A stretch of 64,000 nt of DNA from Inquilinus sp052078665 (GCF_052078665.1 NZ_JBQJIK010000006.1:62001-126000), one strand, 5' to 3'; shown: positions 8,260-16,797, counted from the first letter of the stretch. The notes: generated by a model not told the origin, from the letters alone. A program made the numbers and translations.

Positions 8260-8521
8260 AAAATCGGCGACTCCCCTGTGCCTGCTTGGATTTCAGGCCA
8301 AGGGGGTGACGAAAACAAGGCTTCATGTCTGATTTTACGAAATTGCCCAACTCTGCCGTGAAATCGAGCGCGAGCTCAGAGACCGTTTGGAAATGCGCTG
8401 GTGTGAGTCGGCTGGCGGTGGTTTCGAGAACCGGCGCGCAGCGGACGTTTGAGTCCGTGAGCACCGGAAGCTTCGAGTTCGCCGTCAGACGGCCGCACCA
8501 GTAGCGTTTCCAGACGGTCTC
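8260..8521. other. 262 bases without a supported gene
   Basis: Upstream of the LAL regulator. Codon structure is poor on both strands. A short leftward frame (8231-8464) overlaps the regulator start and resembles nothing known. It most likely holds the regulator promoter plus degraded sequence next to the LysE remnant. Confidence 0.4.
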
Positions 8522-8713
8522 TCAGCCCTGCAGCATCGAGGCGCCCATTCCGACCAGGGCACCGCCGAACAGGCGGTTGCACAGCCGGGCGCGGCTCGGC
8601 TGCTGCAGCCAGCGGCGCAGCGCATGGGCGGCGACGGCGTTGGTGAGAATCCCGATGAAGCCGATCGCAGTGAAGCTGGCGGCCAGCTGGGACAATTGCG
8701 CCAGGGGAGGCAT
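8522..8713 (-). pseudogene. Remnant of a LysE/RhtB-family transporter (C-terminal third)
   Basis: A 63-codon frame ends in LCNRLFGGALVGMGASML, preceded by FIGILTNAVAAHALRRWL. This is the typical last two transmembrane segments of LysE/RhtB amino-acid exporters (family length about 205 aa), including the Asn-Arg-Leu-x-Gly-Gly-x-Leu-Val-Gly motif. The N-terminal two thirds are absent, and the upstream sequence in all frames shows no LysE segment, so the gene is truncated rather than frameshifted. It probably marks a deletion or insertion scar between the regulator and nadE. The family assignment is from motif recall. Confidence 0.6.
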
Positions 8714-8749
8714 GCAGATTTGCCGGTTGAAGCCATGGCAATCTTGATT

Positions 8750-8764
8750 TTCTCATAATGAGAA
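8750..8764. promoter_or_regulatory. AT-rich 7-1-7 dyad upstream of nadE
   Basis: TTCTCATAATGAGAA: seven-base arms around one base, inside a short AT-rich island (about 8736-8772) in GC-rich DNA. The 7-1-7 geometry is that used by Fur-family regulators, but the bases do not match a Fur consensus. It sits between the leftward LysE remnant and the rightward nadE, about 100 bases before the nadE start. Confidence 0.35.
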
Positions 8765-8860
8765 TTAATTGTGCCGGGAACGCACCGGCATGCGGCGGCC
8801 GGCTTCAAGCCGGGCAGAAGCGCTGCTAGGGTGCGTCCGACCTCACGCGTGGATCTTTTC

Positions 8861-10522
8861 ATGACCGATCGTCTCGTCATCGCCCTCGCCCAACTGAACC
8901 CGACGCTCGGCGACGTGCGCGGCAACATCGACAAGCTGCGCCGCGCCCGCGATGAGGCGCGGCAGGCCGGCGCCGATCTCATGCTGGCCAGCGAGCTGGC
9001 GGTCAGCGGCTATCCGCCCGAGGACCTGGTGCTGAAGCCGTTCTTCCTCGACGCGGTGGAGGAGGGGGTGCGCGAGCTGGCGGCCGAAACTGCGGAAGGC
9101 CCGGCGCTGCTGGTCGGCACGCCCTGGCGCGGCGACGACGGCCGCGTCCACAACGCCGTGCTGCTGCTGGATGGCGGCAAGGTCGCGGCGTCCCGGTTCA
9201 AGCACGATCTGCCCAACTACGGCGTGTTCGACGAGAAGCGGGTCTTCGCCCCCGGCCCGATGCCCGGGCCGATCCCGTTCCGCGGTGTCCGCCTCGGCGT
9301 GCCGGTCTGCGAGGACATCTGGACCCCCGACGTGGTCGAGTGCCTGCAGGAGACGGGGGCCGAGCTGCTGCTGGTGCCGAACGGCAGCCCCTACGAGGCC
9401 GGCAAGGCCGACCAGCGGCTGCAGATCGTGCTCAACCGGGTGACCGAGAGCGGCCTGGCCCTGGCCTATCTCAACCAGGTCGGCGGCCAGGACGAGCTGG
9501 TGTTCGACGGCGCCTCCTTCGTCATCGGCCGGAACGGGGCGCTGCGCCGCCAGCTGGCCTCCTTCCGCGAGCATGTCGCGATCACCGAATGGGTCCGCGG
9601 CGAGGATGGCTGGGACTGCGTCGAGGGCGAGCGCATCGCCCCGCCGGACGGCGTCGAGGCGATCTACGGCGCGATGGTGCTCGGCCTCAGAGATTACGTG
9701 AACAAGAACCGATTTCCTGGTGTTCTGATTGGACTTTCCGGCGGCATAGACTCTGCGATCTCGGCCGCGGTGGCAGTCGACGCGCTGGGCGCCGACCGGG
9801 TCCATTGCGTCATGCTGCCCTCGCCCTACACCAGCCGCGACAGCCTGGAGGATGCGGCGGAATGCGCCCAGGCGCTGGGCACCCGGCTGGACAGTATCTC
9901 GATCGAGCCGGCGATGCAGGCCTTCGGCACCATGCTGGCGCCGCTGTTCGAGGGCACGACGCCCGACATCACCGAGGAGAACCTCCAGTCGCGCGCCCGC
10001 GGCGTCACCCTGATGGCGCTGTCGAACAAGTTCGGCAAGATGGTGCTGACCACCGGCAACAAATCCGAGATGTCCGTGGGTTACGCCACGTTGTACGGCG
10101 ACATGTGCGGCGGCTATTCGGTCTTGAAGGACGTCTACAAGACCACGGTCTACGAGCTGTCGCGCTGGCGCAACCAGGTCCATCCGGAGGGCGTCCTGGG
10201 CCCGGCCGGGCGGGTGATCCCGGAGCGGATCATCACCAAGGCGCCGACGGCCGAGCTGAAGCCGAACCAGACCGACCAGGACAGCCTGCCGCCCTATGAC
10301 GCGCTGGACGACATCCTGAACTGCCTGGTGGAGGAGGAGAAGAGCGTCGACGAGATCGTCGCCCGCGGCCACGACCGGGCCACGGTGGCGCGGGTGTGGC
10401 GGCTGCTCGACCGCGCCGAATACAAGCGCCGCCAGGCCCCGCCGGGGGTGAAGCTGACCCGCCGCAACTTCGGCCGCGACCGCCGCTACCCGATCACCAA
10501 CTCGACGCTGAGCCTGATCTGA
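8861..10522 (+). CDS. nadE: Glutamine-hydrolysing NAD+ synthase
   Basis: 553 aa from ATG 8861 (MTDRLVIALAQLNPTLGD). It catalyses the last step of NAD synthesis: deamido-NAD plus ATP plus glutamine-derived ammonia. The N-terminal half is a nitrilase-type glutaminase with the Glu/Lys/Cys triad visible in MLASELAVSGYPPEDL, ASRFKHDLPNYG and LGVPVCEDIW. The C-terminal half is the synthetase with the ATP pyrophosphatase loop LIGLSGGIDSAISAAVAVDA, then TGNKSEMSVGYATLYGD and APTAELKPNQTDQDSLPPYD. Length matches bacterial two-domain NadE. The next gene starts inside the stop codon (TGATG), so the two are translationally coupled although functionally unrelated. Confidence 0.95.
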   Translation: MTDRLVIALAQLNPTLGDVRGNIDKLRRARDEARQAGADLMLASELAVSGYPPEDLVLKPFFLDAVEEGVRELAAETAEGPALLVGTPWRGDDGRVHNAVLLLDGGKVAASRFKHDLPNYGVFDEKRVFAPGPMPGPIPFRGVRLGVPVCEDIWTPDVVECLQETGAELLLVPNGSPYEAGKADQRLQIVLNRVTESGLALAYLNQVGGQDELVFDGASFVIGRNGALRRQLASFREHVAITEWVRGEDGWDCVEGERIAPPDGVEAIYGAMVLGLRDYVNKNRFPGVLIGLSGGIDSAISAAVAVDALGADRVHCVMLPSPYTSRDSLEDAAECAQALGTRLDSISIEPAMQAFGTMLAPLFEGTTPDITEENLQSRARGVTLMALSNKFGKMVLTTGNKSEMSVGYATLYGDMCGGYSVLKDVYKTTVYELSRWRNQVHPEGVLGPAGRVIPERIITKAPTAELKPNQTDQDSLPPYDALDDILNCLVEEEKSVDEIVARGHDRATVARVWRLLDRAEYKRRQAPPGVKLTRRNFGRDRRYPITNSTLSLI

Positions 10523-10968
10523 TGTCCGACCACGCACCGTCGGCGCTTCCCGAGATACCCGGCGGCGCCGCGCTGATCGAATGGTACGGGTTCGTCCCGA
10601 ATTTCCACGATGGCTTCGTGCTGTCGGTAAAGCTGGCCAGTGACGGGCCGGGCGAGATCCGTATCCATACGTGGCGGATGACCGATCGGACGGATGAGAA
10701 GGGGTATTTCATCCTCGATAGGCATGCCATCGTGATCTTCGCGCTTGAAGGTGTGACCGATATAAATCTTAGCGAATTCAATGAGATCGGATGCATTTCT
10801 GAACTGGGGGTCTTCAGAGGAAGAGACTGCTTTGAGATCCGATGGGACGGCGCCGGAGTTCTCGGAGTCGAGGGCAGCATTCGGGCGCGCCGGATCAGCG
10901 TATCGTTTGTCCCCGGCAAGCCGGCAAAAAGTGGCGCGCCCTGGGCCGAGGTCGGGACAAACAACTGA
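10522..10968 (+). CDS. Imm50-like FHD-motif protein, possible orphan immunity protein
   Basis: 148 aa. The ATG at 10522 shares its A with the nadE stop (TGATG). The N-terminus IEWYGFVPNFHDGFVLSVKL resembles the Phe-His-Asp-(Ala/Gly)-x-Val-Leu signature of Imm50-type and related beta-sheet proteins, often immunity proteins of polymorphic toxins. No toxin gene is seen nearby. The segment 10680-10850 is clearly lower in GC than its neighbours (for example GATATAAATCTTAGCGAATT), which supports horizontal acquisition. There are no signal peptide or membrane segments, so it is cytoplasmic. The similarity is by pattern only; it could equally be a housekeeping small protein of unknown function. Confidence 0.5.
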   Translation: MSDHAPSALPEIPGGAALIEWYGFVPNFHDGFVLSVKLASDGPGEIRIHTWRMTDRTDEKGYFILDRHAIVIFALEGVTDINLSEFNEIGCISELGVFRGRDCFEIRWDGAGVLGVEGSIRARRISVSFVPGKPAKSGAPWAEVGTNN

Positions 10969-11117
10969 TGGCCGTGGCGGCCGGCTGACTCCCGGCAGCT
11001 GCGAAAAACCACCGCTCCCCGTCACATCGTCGCGTGCCGTCTCGTCTTGGGGATGAGGCGCTGCCCATCCGGCCGTCCGGGCCGGGTGCCGGCGCTGTCG
11101 ATCCGAAAGGCACGATC

Positions 11118-11525
11118 ATGAAGCGCTTCTTCGCCGCCCTGGCCGTCGCGACCCTCTGCGCCGGCGCGGCCTCGGCCGATGACAACGCGGCCAAGGTGAC
11201 CCTGGTCTACGAGCACGCCCTGCCGAACGTCCCCGGCAAGAGCCTCCGCGGCGTGCTGGTGGAATACGCGCCGGGCGGCTCCTCGCCGGCGCACACCCAT
11301 CCCAGCTCCGCCTTCATCTACGCCACCGTGCTGGAGGGGGCGATCCGCAGCCAGGTCAATGACGGGCCGGTGGTCACCTACAAGGCCGGGGAGAACTTCT
11401 CCGAGATGCCGGGCGACCGCCACGCCGTCAGCGCCAATGCCAGCACGACCGAGCCCGCCAAGCTGCTCGCCGTCTTCGTCGTCGACACCAATGAGACGGT
11501 GCTGACCTCCCCCGTCCACAAGTGA
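11118..11525 (+). CDS. Secreted cupin-domain protein
   Basis: 135 aa from ATG 11118. The signal peptide is MKRFFAALAVATLCAGAASA, cleaved before DDNAAK. A single cupin barrel follows with motif 1 PAHTHPSSAFIYATVLEGAI (two His and the distant Glu) and motif 2 GENFSEMPGDRHAVSANA (His). These residues normally bind one divalent metal. Periplasmic cupins of this length are widespread in Proteobacteria without an assigned reaction. The preceding 150 bases hold no other gene. Confidence 0.8.
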   Translation: MKRFFAALAVATLCAGAASADDNAAKVTLVYEHALPNVPGKSLRGVLVEYAPGGSSPAHTHPSSAFIYATVLEGAIRSQVNDGPVVTYKAGENFSEMPGDRHAVSANASTTEPAKLLAVFVVDTNETVLTSPVHK

Positions 11526-11601
11526 CCCGGGCGCCGCGGGCCGGCAGCGCCCGGCCCACGGCGTGGGCCGCGTGCCGGCTCAACGCCCTCAGCCTCGCCA
11601 A

Positions 11602-11640
11602 CCGTCATCGCGAGCCCCGCAGAGGCGCAGCGATCCGGAA
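11602..11640. repeat. Candidate dispersed palindromic repeat (TCATCGCGAG type)
   Basis: CCGTCATCGCGAGCCCCGC followed by AGAGGCGCAGCGATCCGG. This resembles the short intergenic repeats of Alphaproteobacteria that begin GTCAT(T/C)GCGAG and end GCGAAGC(G/A)ATCC. The two halves can pair (CGCGAG...GCAGCGAT, imperfectly). Only one copy was recognised in this window, so the repeat status is inferred. Confidence 0.35.
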
Positions 11641-11674
11641 TCGCGCCGCTCGCATCGGCCGGATGTGTTGTTCA

Positions 11675-11690
11675 CGCAATGTTCATTGCG
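11675..11690. promoter_or_regulatory. Dyad CGCAAT-GTTC-ATTGCG
   Basis: Perfect six-base arms with a four-base spacer, 33 bases upstream of the start of the charged unknown protein at 11723. It is a plausible operator or mRNA hairpin; no regulator can be named. Confidence 0.3.
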
Positions 11691-11722
11691 CGGCCGCTTG
11701 CGACTCGTTCATGATAGGTTCC

Positions 11723-12577
11723 ATGAAAAGAGGTGCAGACTCCGATCTCGACGTCCAGGCCCAATGCCGCAGCCTCGCGCTGCAGCAGATCGGCATGCTC
11801 ACGCGCATCGCCGAGATCGGCATGAGGCTGGTCGAGGCGACGGGCGCCAAGGCCATCGCCCAGGCCGAGCGGCCCGAGGCCGAACGGCCCGAGGCCGAGC
11901 AGCCCGACACTGAAGCGCCCCGGGCCGATGCCCCGGCGTCCGTGGACCACGGCCTCGCCTTCGCCCGCCATGCCCAGACGGTGCAGCGCGCCCTGGCGCT
12001 GCGGGCCCGCACGGCCGACAGCCTGTGCACCCGCGACAAGGCCGACCGCAAGGCCCGCCGCGCCCGCCAGCGCGACCATGTCACCGAGGCCCTCTTCGCC
12101 CTGATCTGGGATGCCGCCAGGCCGACTGGGGATCTCGAGGAGGCCGAATTCCGCATCACCGAGATGCGTGACCAGCTCGACGAGCTCTACGATGACGAGG
12201 AGGACCGGGTCGAGGACCGGCCGGTCGGGTCGGTCATCGCCGGCCTGGCCTGCGGCCTTCGCCTGTCCGAGCAATGGCACCGCCGGGCCACCGACTGGTC
12301 GGACCTGGCCTATCCGCCGCCGCCGGCCGGCACCCCGGCCGGGATCCGCGAGCGGCGCCGGGCCCGGCTGCACGAGCTGATGCAGCACACGCTCGACGGC
12401 ATCGTCGTCGGCCAGGCCGCCCTCCGGGCCGCGCTGGAGGCCCGGCTCAAGGAGCCCGACGTCGAAGCACTGATCGACGCCGAGCCACCGATGCGGGCCG
12501 CCCGTCGCCTCTGCGCCTCGCTCGGCATCGACTTCGACGCCGCCTACCGGGAGCCGAAGCAGCCCGACACCGGGTGA
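11723..12577 (+). CDS. Charged cytoplasmic protein of unknown function
   Basis: 284 aa from ATG 11723 (MKRGADSDLDVQAQ), with AGG upstream; an ATG at 11711 is an alternative. It lacks signal peptide and membrane segments. Residues about 55-72 contain short repeats of Ala-Glu-Arg-Pro-Glu (ERPEAERPEAEQPDTEAP). The rest is helical and rich in Arg, Ala, Asp and Glu (RARTADSLCTRDKADRKARR; EFRITEMRDQLDELYDDEED). I do not recognise a family. Good codon periodicity and a defined end support a real gene. It stands alone between the cupin gene and a repetitive element. Confidence 0.6.
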   Translation: MKRGADSDLDVQAQCRSLALQQIGMLTRIAEIGMRLVEATGAKAIAQAERPEAERPEAEQPDTEAPRADAPASVDHGLAFARHAQTVQRALALRARTADSLCTRDKADRKARRARQRDHVTEALFALIWDAARPTGDLEEAEFRITEMRDQLDELYDDEEDRVEDRPVGSVIAGLACGLRLSEQWHRRATDWSDLAYPPPPAGTPAGIRERRRARLHELMQHTLDGIVVGQAALRAALEARLKEPDVEALIDAEPPMRAARRLCASLGIDFDAAYREPKQPDTG

Positions 12578-12608
12578 CCGGTTGTGGGTTGGTCCGGACA
12601 GGCCGGAA

Positions 12609-12744
12609 CCGCCCCCTCACTCGAAATCGCTGCGCGATATCGACCTCTCCCCTGGGGAGAGGTGCAGGGCCGGCGTGCTCCATTTCCCTCTCCTCGGGAG
12701 AGGGAGGGACCCGTCGCGTTGGCGACGGGAGGGTGAGGGGGCGG
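12609..12744. repeat. Composite palindromic repeat element with 12-bp terminal inverted repeats
   Basis: The element is bounded by CCGCCCCCTCAC (12609-12620) and its exact complement GTGAGGGGGCGG (12733-12744). Inside are three hairpins: CCTCTCCCC/GGGGAGAGG around T (12644-12662), CCCTCTCC.../GGGAGAGGG (12686-12704), and CCCGTCGC-GTTG-GCGACGGG (12710-12729). Elements with CCCTCTCCC...GGGAGAGGG...GGGTGAGGGG are common dispersed intergenic repeats in GC-rich Proteobacteria. No coding content. It could act as a transcript-end structure before alaS. Confidence 0.65.
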
Positions 12745-12962
12745 CCCGGTGCCGAAAATGATGCGTCCGCCCGATGCCCCCGGCGCAGCCCAGGGAATCC
12801 GCCGCGGCCACCGTGGCGCCGCAGGCGGATGGCATGACATCGGCAACATCCCATCCGCGTCCCTTCCTGGACAGCGGTCGCCCGGGCGCGCTACAAGCGT
12901 CGGCTCGGCCGTCGGGTTCTCCGGGGTCGCACCACCAAAGACGCCCAGGCCGACCATCCGCG

Positions 12963-15614
12963 ATGCAGACCGTCAACGACATCCGCTCGACCTTCCTCGA
13001 CTTCTTCGGCGAGAACGGCCACGAGGTGGTGCCGTCCAGCCCGCTGGTGCCGCGGAACGACCCGACGCTGCTGTTCACCAATGCCGGCATGGTGCAGTTC
13101 AAGAACGTCTTCACCGGCATGGAGACGCGGCCCTACCAGCGCGCCACCACCTCGCAGAAATGCGTCCGCGCCGGCGGCAAGCACAACGATCTCGAAAATG
13201 TCGGCTACACCGCCCGGCACCACACCTTCTTCGAGATGTTGGGGAATTTCTCGTTCGGCGACTATTTCAAGGACCGGGCGATCGAGCTGGCCTGGACCCT
13301 GATCACCAAGGAATACGGCCTGCCCAAGGACAAGCTGCTGGTCACGGTGTACCACACCGATGACGAGGCGGCCGGGCTGTGGCGCCGGATCGCCGGGCTG
13401 CCGGACGACCGCATCATCCGGATCCCGACCTCGGACAATTTCTGGGCGATGGGCGACACCGGCCCGTGCGGCCCGTGCTCGGAGATCTTCTTCGACCATG
13501 GCCCCGGCATCGCCGGCGGCCCGCCGGGAAGCCCGGACGAGGACGGCGACAGGTTCATCGAGATCTGGAACCTCGTCTTCATGCAGTACGAGCAGGTCAC
13601 CAGGGAGACGCGGGTCGACCTGCCGCGGCCGTCGATCGACACCGGCATGGGGCTGGAGCGCGTCGCCGCGGTGCTGCAGGGCAAGCACGACAATTACGAC
13701 ATCGACCTGATGCGGGCCCTGATCGAGGCCTCGGCCGATGCCACCAACACCGACCCCGACGGCCCGCACAAGGTCAGCCACCGGGTCATCGCCGACCATC
13801 TGCGCGCCACGTCGTTCCTGATGGCCGACGGCGTCATGCCGTCGAATGAAGGTCGCGGCTACGTGCTGCGCCGGATCATGCGCCGGGCCATGCGCCACGC
13901 CCATCTGATCGGCGCGCGCGACCCGGTGATGTACCGGCTGGTGCCGGCGCTGGTGCGCCAGATGGGCGCCGCCTATCCCGAGCTGGTGCGGGCCGAGGCG
14001 CTGATCACCGAGACGCTGAAGCTGGAGGAATCCCGCTTCAAGCAGACCCTCGACCGCGGCCTGCGCCTGCTCGAGGACGAGACCGGCCGGCTCGGCTCCG
14101 GCCAGGCCCTGCCGGGCGAGGTGGCGTTCAAGCTTTACGACACCTACGGCTTCCCGCTCGACCTGACCCAGGACGTGCTGCGCGGCCAGGGCCGCACGGT
14201 CGACACCGCCGGCTTCGACACGGCAATGGGGCGGCAGCGCGCCGAGGCCCGGAAGAACTGGGCCGGCTCCGGCGAGGCGGCCACCGGCGCCTTGTGGTTC
14301 GAGTTGAAGGAAAAGCTCGAACCCACTGAATTCCTTGGCTATGACACCGAGGTGGCCGAGGGCGTCGTCACCGCTTTGATCGTTGACGGCCAGATCGTCG
14401 ACCAGGCCGGGCCGGGCGCCGAGGTGGTGGTCCTGGTCAACCAGACCCCGTTCTACGCCGAGAGCGGCGGCCAGATGGGTGACGCCGGCACGGTCACGCT
14501 GGCCGGGGGCACCGGCGGCGTCACCGTGGCGGTGTGCGACACCCAGAAGCAGGCCGGCGTGCTGTGGGCCCATATCGGCACGGTCCAGGCCGGCACGCTG
14601 AAGCTCGGCGACGCGGTCGAGCTCAAGGTCGACCATGGCCGCCGCGGCGCCATCCGGGCCAATCATTCGGCCACCCATCTGCTGCACGCGGCGCTGCGCC
14701 GCCGGCTGGGCGAGCATGTCACCCAGAAGGGCTCACTGGTGGCGCCGGAGCGGCTGCGCTTCGACGTCAGCCAGCCGCGGCCGCTGACGCCCGAGGACAT
14801 CGCCGCGGTCGAGGCCGAGGTCAATGCCCGGATCCGCGAGAACGCCGAGGTCACCACCCGTCTGATGACGCCGGAGGACGCGATCGCCGCCGGCGCCATG
14901 GCGCTGTTCGGCGAGAAATACGGCGACACGGTGCGCGTCGTCGGCATGGGCCAGGACGGCAACAGGGTCTATTCGCAGGAGCTGTGCGGCGGCACCCATG
15001 TCGGCCGCACCGGCGACATCGGCGCCTTCAGGCTGGTCTCGGAAGGGGCGGTCGCCGCCGGCATCCGCCGGATCGAGGCGGTGACCGGCGAAGGCGCGGT
15101 GTCCTATGCCGCCCACCGCGACACGCTGCTGGCCGATGCCGCCGCGGCGCTGAAGGTGACGCCGGACGAGCTGCCGGCGCGCCTGTCCGCCCTGGTCGAG
15201 GAGCGGCGGCGGCTCGAGCGCGAGGTCTCCGACCTGCGGCGCAAGCTGGCGACCGCGGGCAGCGGCGGGGCCGCGCCCGAGGTCAAGGACATCGGCGGGG
15301 TCAAGTTCACCGGCCGGATCGTCGACGACCTGCCGGCGCGCGAGCTGAAGCCGATGGCCGACGCGCTGAAGCAGCAGCTCGGCTCCGGCGTGGTCGCGCT
15401 GGTCGGCCGGGCCGAGGGCAAGCTGTCGGTCTGCATCGGCGTGACCGAGGATCTGACCGGGCGGTTCGACGCCGTGGCGCTGGTGCGCGCCGCGGCCGAG
15501 GCGGCCGGCGGCAAGGGCGGTGGGGGTCGCCCGGACATGGCGCAGGCGGGAGGGCCGGATGCGGCCCGTGCCGACCAGGCACTGGCAGCGGTCGAGGCGG
15601 CACTCGCCGCCTGA
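12963..15614 (+). CDS. alaS: Alanine-tRNA ligase
   Basis: 883 aa from ATG 12963 (MQTVNDIRSTFLDFF), full length for the family. The class II aminoacylation core is at the N-terminus (TNAGMVQFKNVFTG; RHHTFFEMLGNFSFGDYFK). The editing domain has zinc ligands in NHSATHLLHAAL (His-x3-His) and ELCGGTHV (Cys...His). The C-terminal DHHA1 domain ends GGGGRPDMAQAGG. It charges tRNA-Ala and hydrolyses mischarged Ser/Gly-tRNA. The open frame continues 63 codons upstream into the repeat element but this part is not alaS-like. Confidence 0.97.
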   Translation: MQTVNDIRSTFLDFFGENGHEVVPSSPLVPRNDPTLLFTNAGMVQFKNVFTGMETRPYQRATTSQKCVRAGGKHNDLENVGYTARHHTFFEMLGNFSFGDYFKDRAIELAWTLITKEYGLPKDKLLVTVYHTDDEAAGLWRRIAGLPDDRIIRIPTSDNFWAMGDTGPCGPCSEIFFDHGPGIAGGPPGSPDEDGDRFIEIWNLVFMQYEQVTRETRVDLPRPSIDTGMGLERVAAVLQGKHDNYDIDLMRALIEASADATNTDPDGPHKVSHRVIADHLRATSFLMADGVMPSNEGRGYVLRRIMRRAMRHAHLIGARDPVMYRLVPALVRQMGAAYPELVRAEALITETLKLEESRFKQTLDRGLRLLEDETGRLGSGQALPGEVAFKLYDTYGFPLDLTQDVLRGQGRTVDTAGFDTAMGRQRAEARKNWAGSGEAATGALWFELKEKLEPTEFLGYDTEVAEGVVTALIVDGQIVDQAGPGAEVVVLVNQTPFYAESGGQMGDAGTVTLAGGTGGVTVAVCDTQKQAGVLWAHIGTVQAGTLKLGDAVELKVDHGRRGAIRANHSATHLLHAALRRRLGEHVTQKGSLVAPERLRFDVSQPRPLTPEDIAAVEAEVNARIRENAEVTTRLMTPEDAIAAGAMALFGEKYGDTVRVVGMGQDGNRVYSQELCGGTHVGRTGDIGAFRLVSEGAVAAGIRRIEAVTGEGAVSYAAHRDTLLADAAAALKVTPDELPARLSALVEERRRLEREVSDLRRKLATAGSGGAAPEVKDIGGVKFTGRIVDDLPARELKPMADALKQQLGSGVVALVGRAEGKLSVCIGVTEDLTGRFDAVALVRAAAEAAGGKGGGGRPDMAQAGGPDAARADQALAAVEAALAA

Positions 15615-15726
15615 CCGGAGGGGCTTGAAAGGATCTGTCGCGGCTGTCCCGGATGTGGTAGCGTCCGTGGACGGGGCCGCAATATATGGTACGCGCATCT
15701 TGTGCGCGTGATCTTGGGAGAAGCGG

Positions 15727-16188
15727 ATGTCTTGGACCGAAGAAAGGGTGGCGCAGCTGCGCCAGCTCTGGGGAAACGGGAAGAGTGCCAGCGAGATCGC
15801 CGAGATCCTGGGGGGCGTCTCTCGCAACGCGGTGATCGGCAAGGCGCATCGGCTGGAGCTGTCCGGCCGGCCGTCGCCGATCAAGCGCAAGGACGGCGAG
15901 GACGAGGAGGAGGGCGTCGCCACCACCACCGTCGCCGCCGAGGCCCCGCCGGCGGTGGAGAAGGTGCCGGCCAAGCCGGTGCCGGAGCGCAAATCGGGCG
16001 GCGCCACCATCCTCAACCTGACCGAGCGGATGTGCAAATGGCCGATCGGCGATCCGCGCGACAAGGACTTCCATTTCTGCGGCAAGGCGGCCCATGGCAA
16101 CCTGCCGTACTGCGCCGAGCATGCGCAGATCGCCTACCAGCCGCCGGGCAAGCGGCGGGACGATGACCGCACCATCCTGCGGGCGTGA
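15727..16188 (+). CDS. gcrA: Cell-cycle regulator GcrA
   Basis: 153 aa from ATG 15727 with GGGAGAAGCGG upstream. The N-terminus is MSWTEERVAQLRQLWGNGKS, with helix-turn-helix SASEIAEILGGVSRNAVIGK. The middle linker is acidic and Ala/Pro-rich. The C-terminal sigma-70-binding region contains CKWPIGDP, FHFCGKAA and YCAEHAQIAY with the usual four Cys. GcrA binds sigma-70 holoenzyme and methylated GANTC sites made by CcrM, and is confined to Alphaproteobacteria. No GANTC cluster stands out in the short upstream gap. Confidence 0.95.
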   Translation: MSWTEERVAQLRQLWGNGKSASEIAEILGGVSRNAVIGKAHRLELSGRPSPIKRKDGEDEEEGVATTTVAAEAPPAVEKVPAKPVPERKSGGATILNLTERMCKWPIGDPRDKDFHFCGKAAHGNLPYCAEHAQIAYQPPGKRRDDDRTILRA

Positions 16189-16221
16189 TCGATAAAAAGC
16201 TGACGATTTTCCTCGCGGATC

Positions 16222-16237
16222 GGCCGAACTTTCGGCC
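16222..16237 (+). terminator. Weak hairpin after gcrA
   Basis: GGCCGAA-CT-TTCGGCC pairs fully but leaves a tiny loop; in practice a five-base stem with an AACTTT loop. No T-run follows. It might end gcrA transcription or be an operator of the downstream secreted-protein cluster. Confidence 0.3.
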
Positions 16238-16266
16238 ATACTCCCCCGGATTTGAGGGGGTCGTTT

Positions 16267-16797
16267 ATGACGCGAGGCATTTTATCCTGCGCCGCCGGGC
16301 TGTTCATCCTGGCGGCGTTTTGCTTGCCGGCGCAGGCGGAACCGTCGGTGATAGCCTTTGTCTCGGGACCGTTCGCCGGGGCGACCGCCCAGGAGGTCGA
16401 GCGCCAGGAAGACAGCCAGCGCGCGACGGAGGGAATTGAAGCCTCGGAAGCCGTCGTGTTCCGTGCCCGCGACATGATCGCCCGGGTCAGATGGTGGCGG
16501 TGGAACGGCTACTACAGCTGGTGGGACGCCACGTTGAACGAGCAGACCGCCAAGCTCCAGAACAGGTTCAAGGCCACGGGGATTGCGGTCACCGGCAACG
16601 ATCGGATCGCGATCAAGGGGTTTGACGGTCAGGCCCAAAGCCTCGACCTCACCGGCACGCCCCAGCGATGCGGCGTCTTCAAGCTCCGGCGCGGCGAGGA
16701 CCACATCGTCGGTGTCGCCTGCCGGTGGGACGGCCAGCCGATGCCGGTCTCGGCACTCGTCCGGGGTCTCTCGGTCGACGGCGTGATCGGGCCCTGA
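16267..16797 (+). CDS. Secreted protein of unknown function, tandem paralogue 1
   Basis: 176 aa from ATG 16267 (MTRGILSCAAGLFI), with GAGGGGG upstream. The signal peptide ends CLPAQA/EPS. It shares with the next two genes the N-terminal strand FVSGPFAGATAQE, a Trp/Tyr-rich middle (WWRWNGYYSWWD), the motif QRCGVFKL, a second Cys about 19 residues later (GVACRW) and the ending LSVDGVIGP. The two conserved Cys suggest one disulphide in the periplasm. It is the most diverged of the three. I do not recognise the family. Confidence 0.75.
   Translation: MTRGILSCAAGLFILAAFCLPAQAEPSVIAFVSGPFAGATAQEVERQEDSQRATEGIEASEAVVFRARDMIARVRWWRWNGYYSWWDATLNEQTAKLQNRFKATGIAVTGNDRIAIKGFDGQAQSLDLTGTPQRCGVFKLRRGEDHIVGVACRWDGQPMPVSALVRGLSVDGVIGP

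Noticed and set aside
8231..8464. Short minus-strand frame overlapping the LAL start
   Set aside because: No similarity, overlaps a confident gene start, poor codon periodicity.
12774..12962. 63-codon N-terminal extension of alaS
   Set aside because: No family match, no Shine-Dalgarno, and partly in the repeat flank; AlaS homology begins at 12963.
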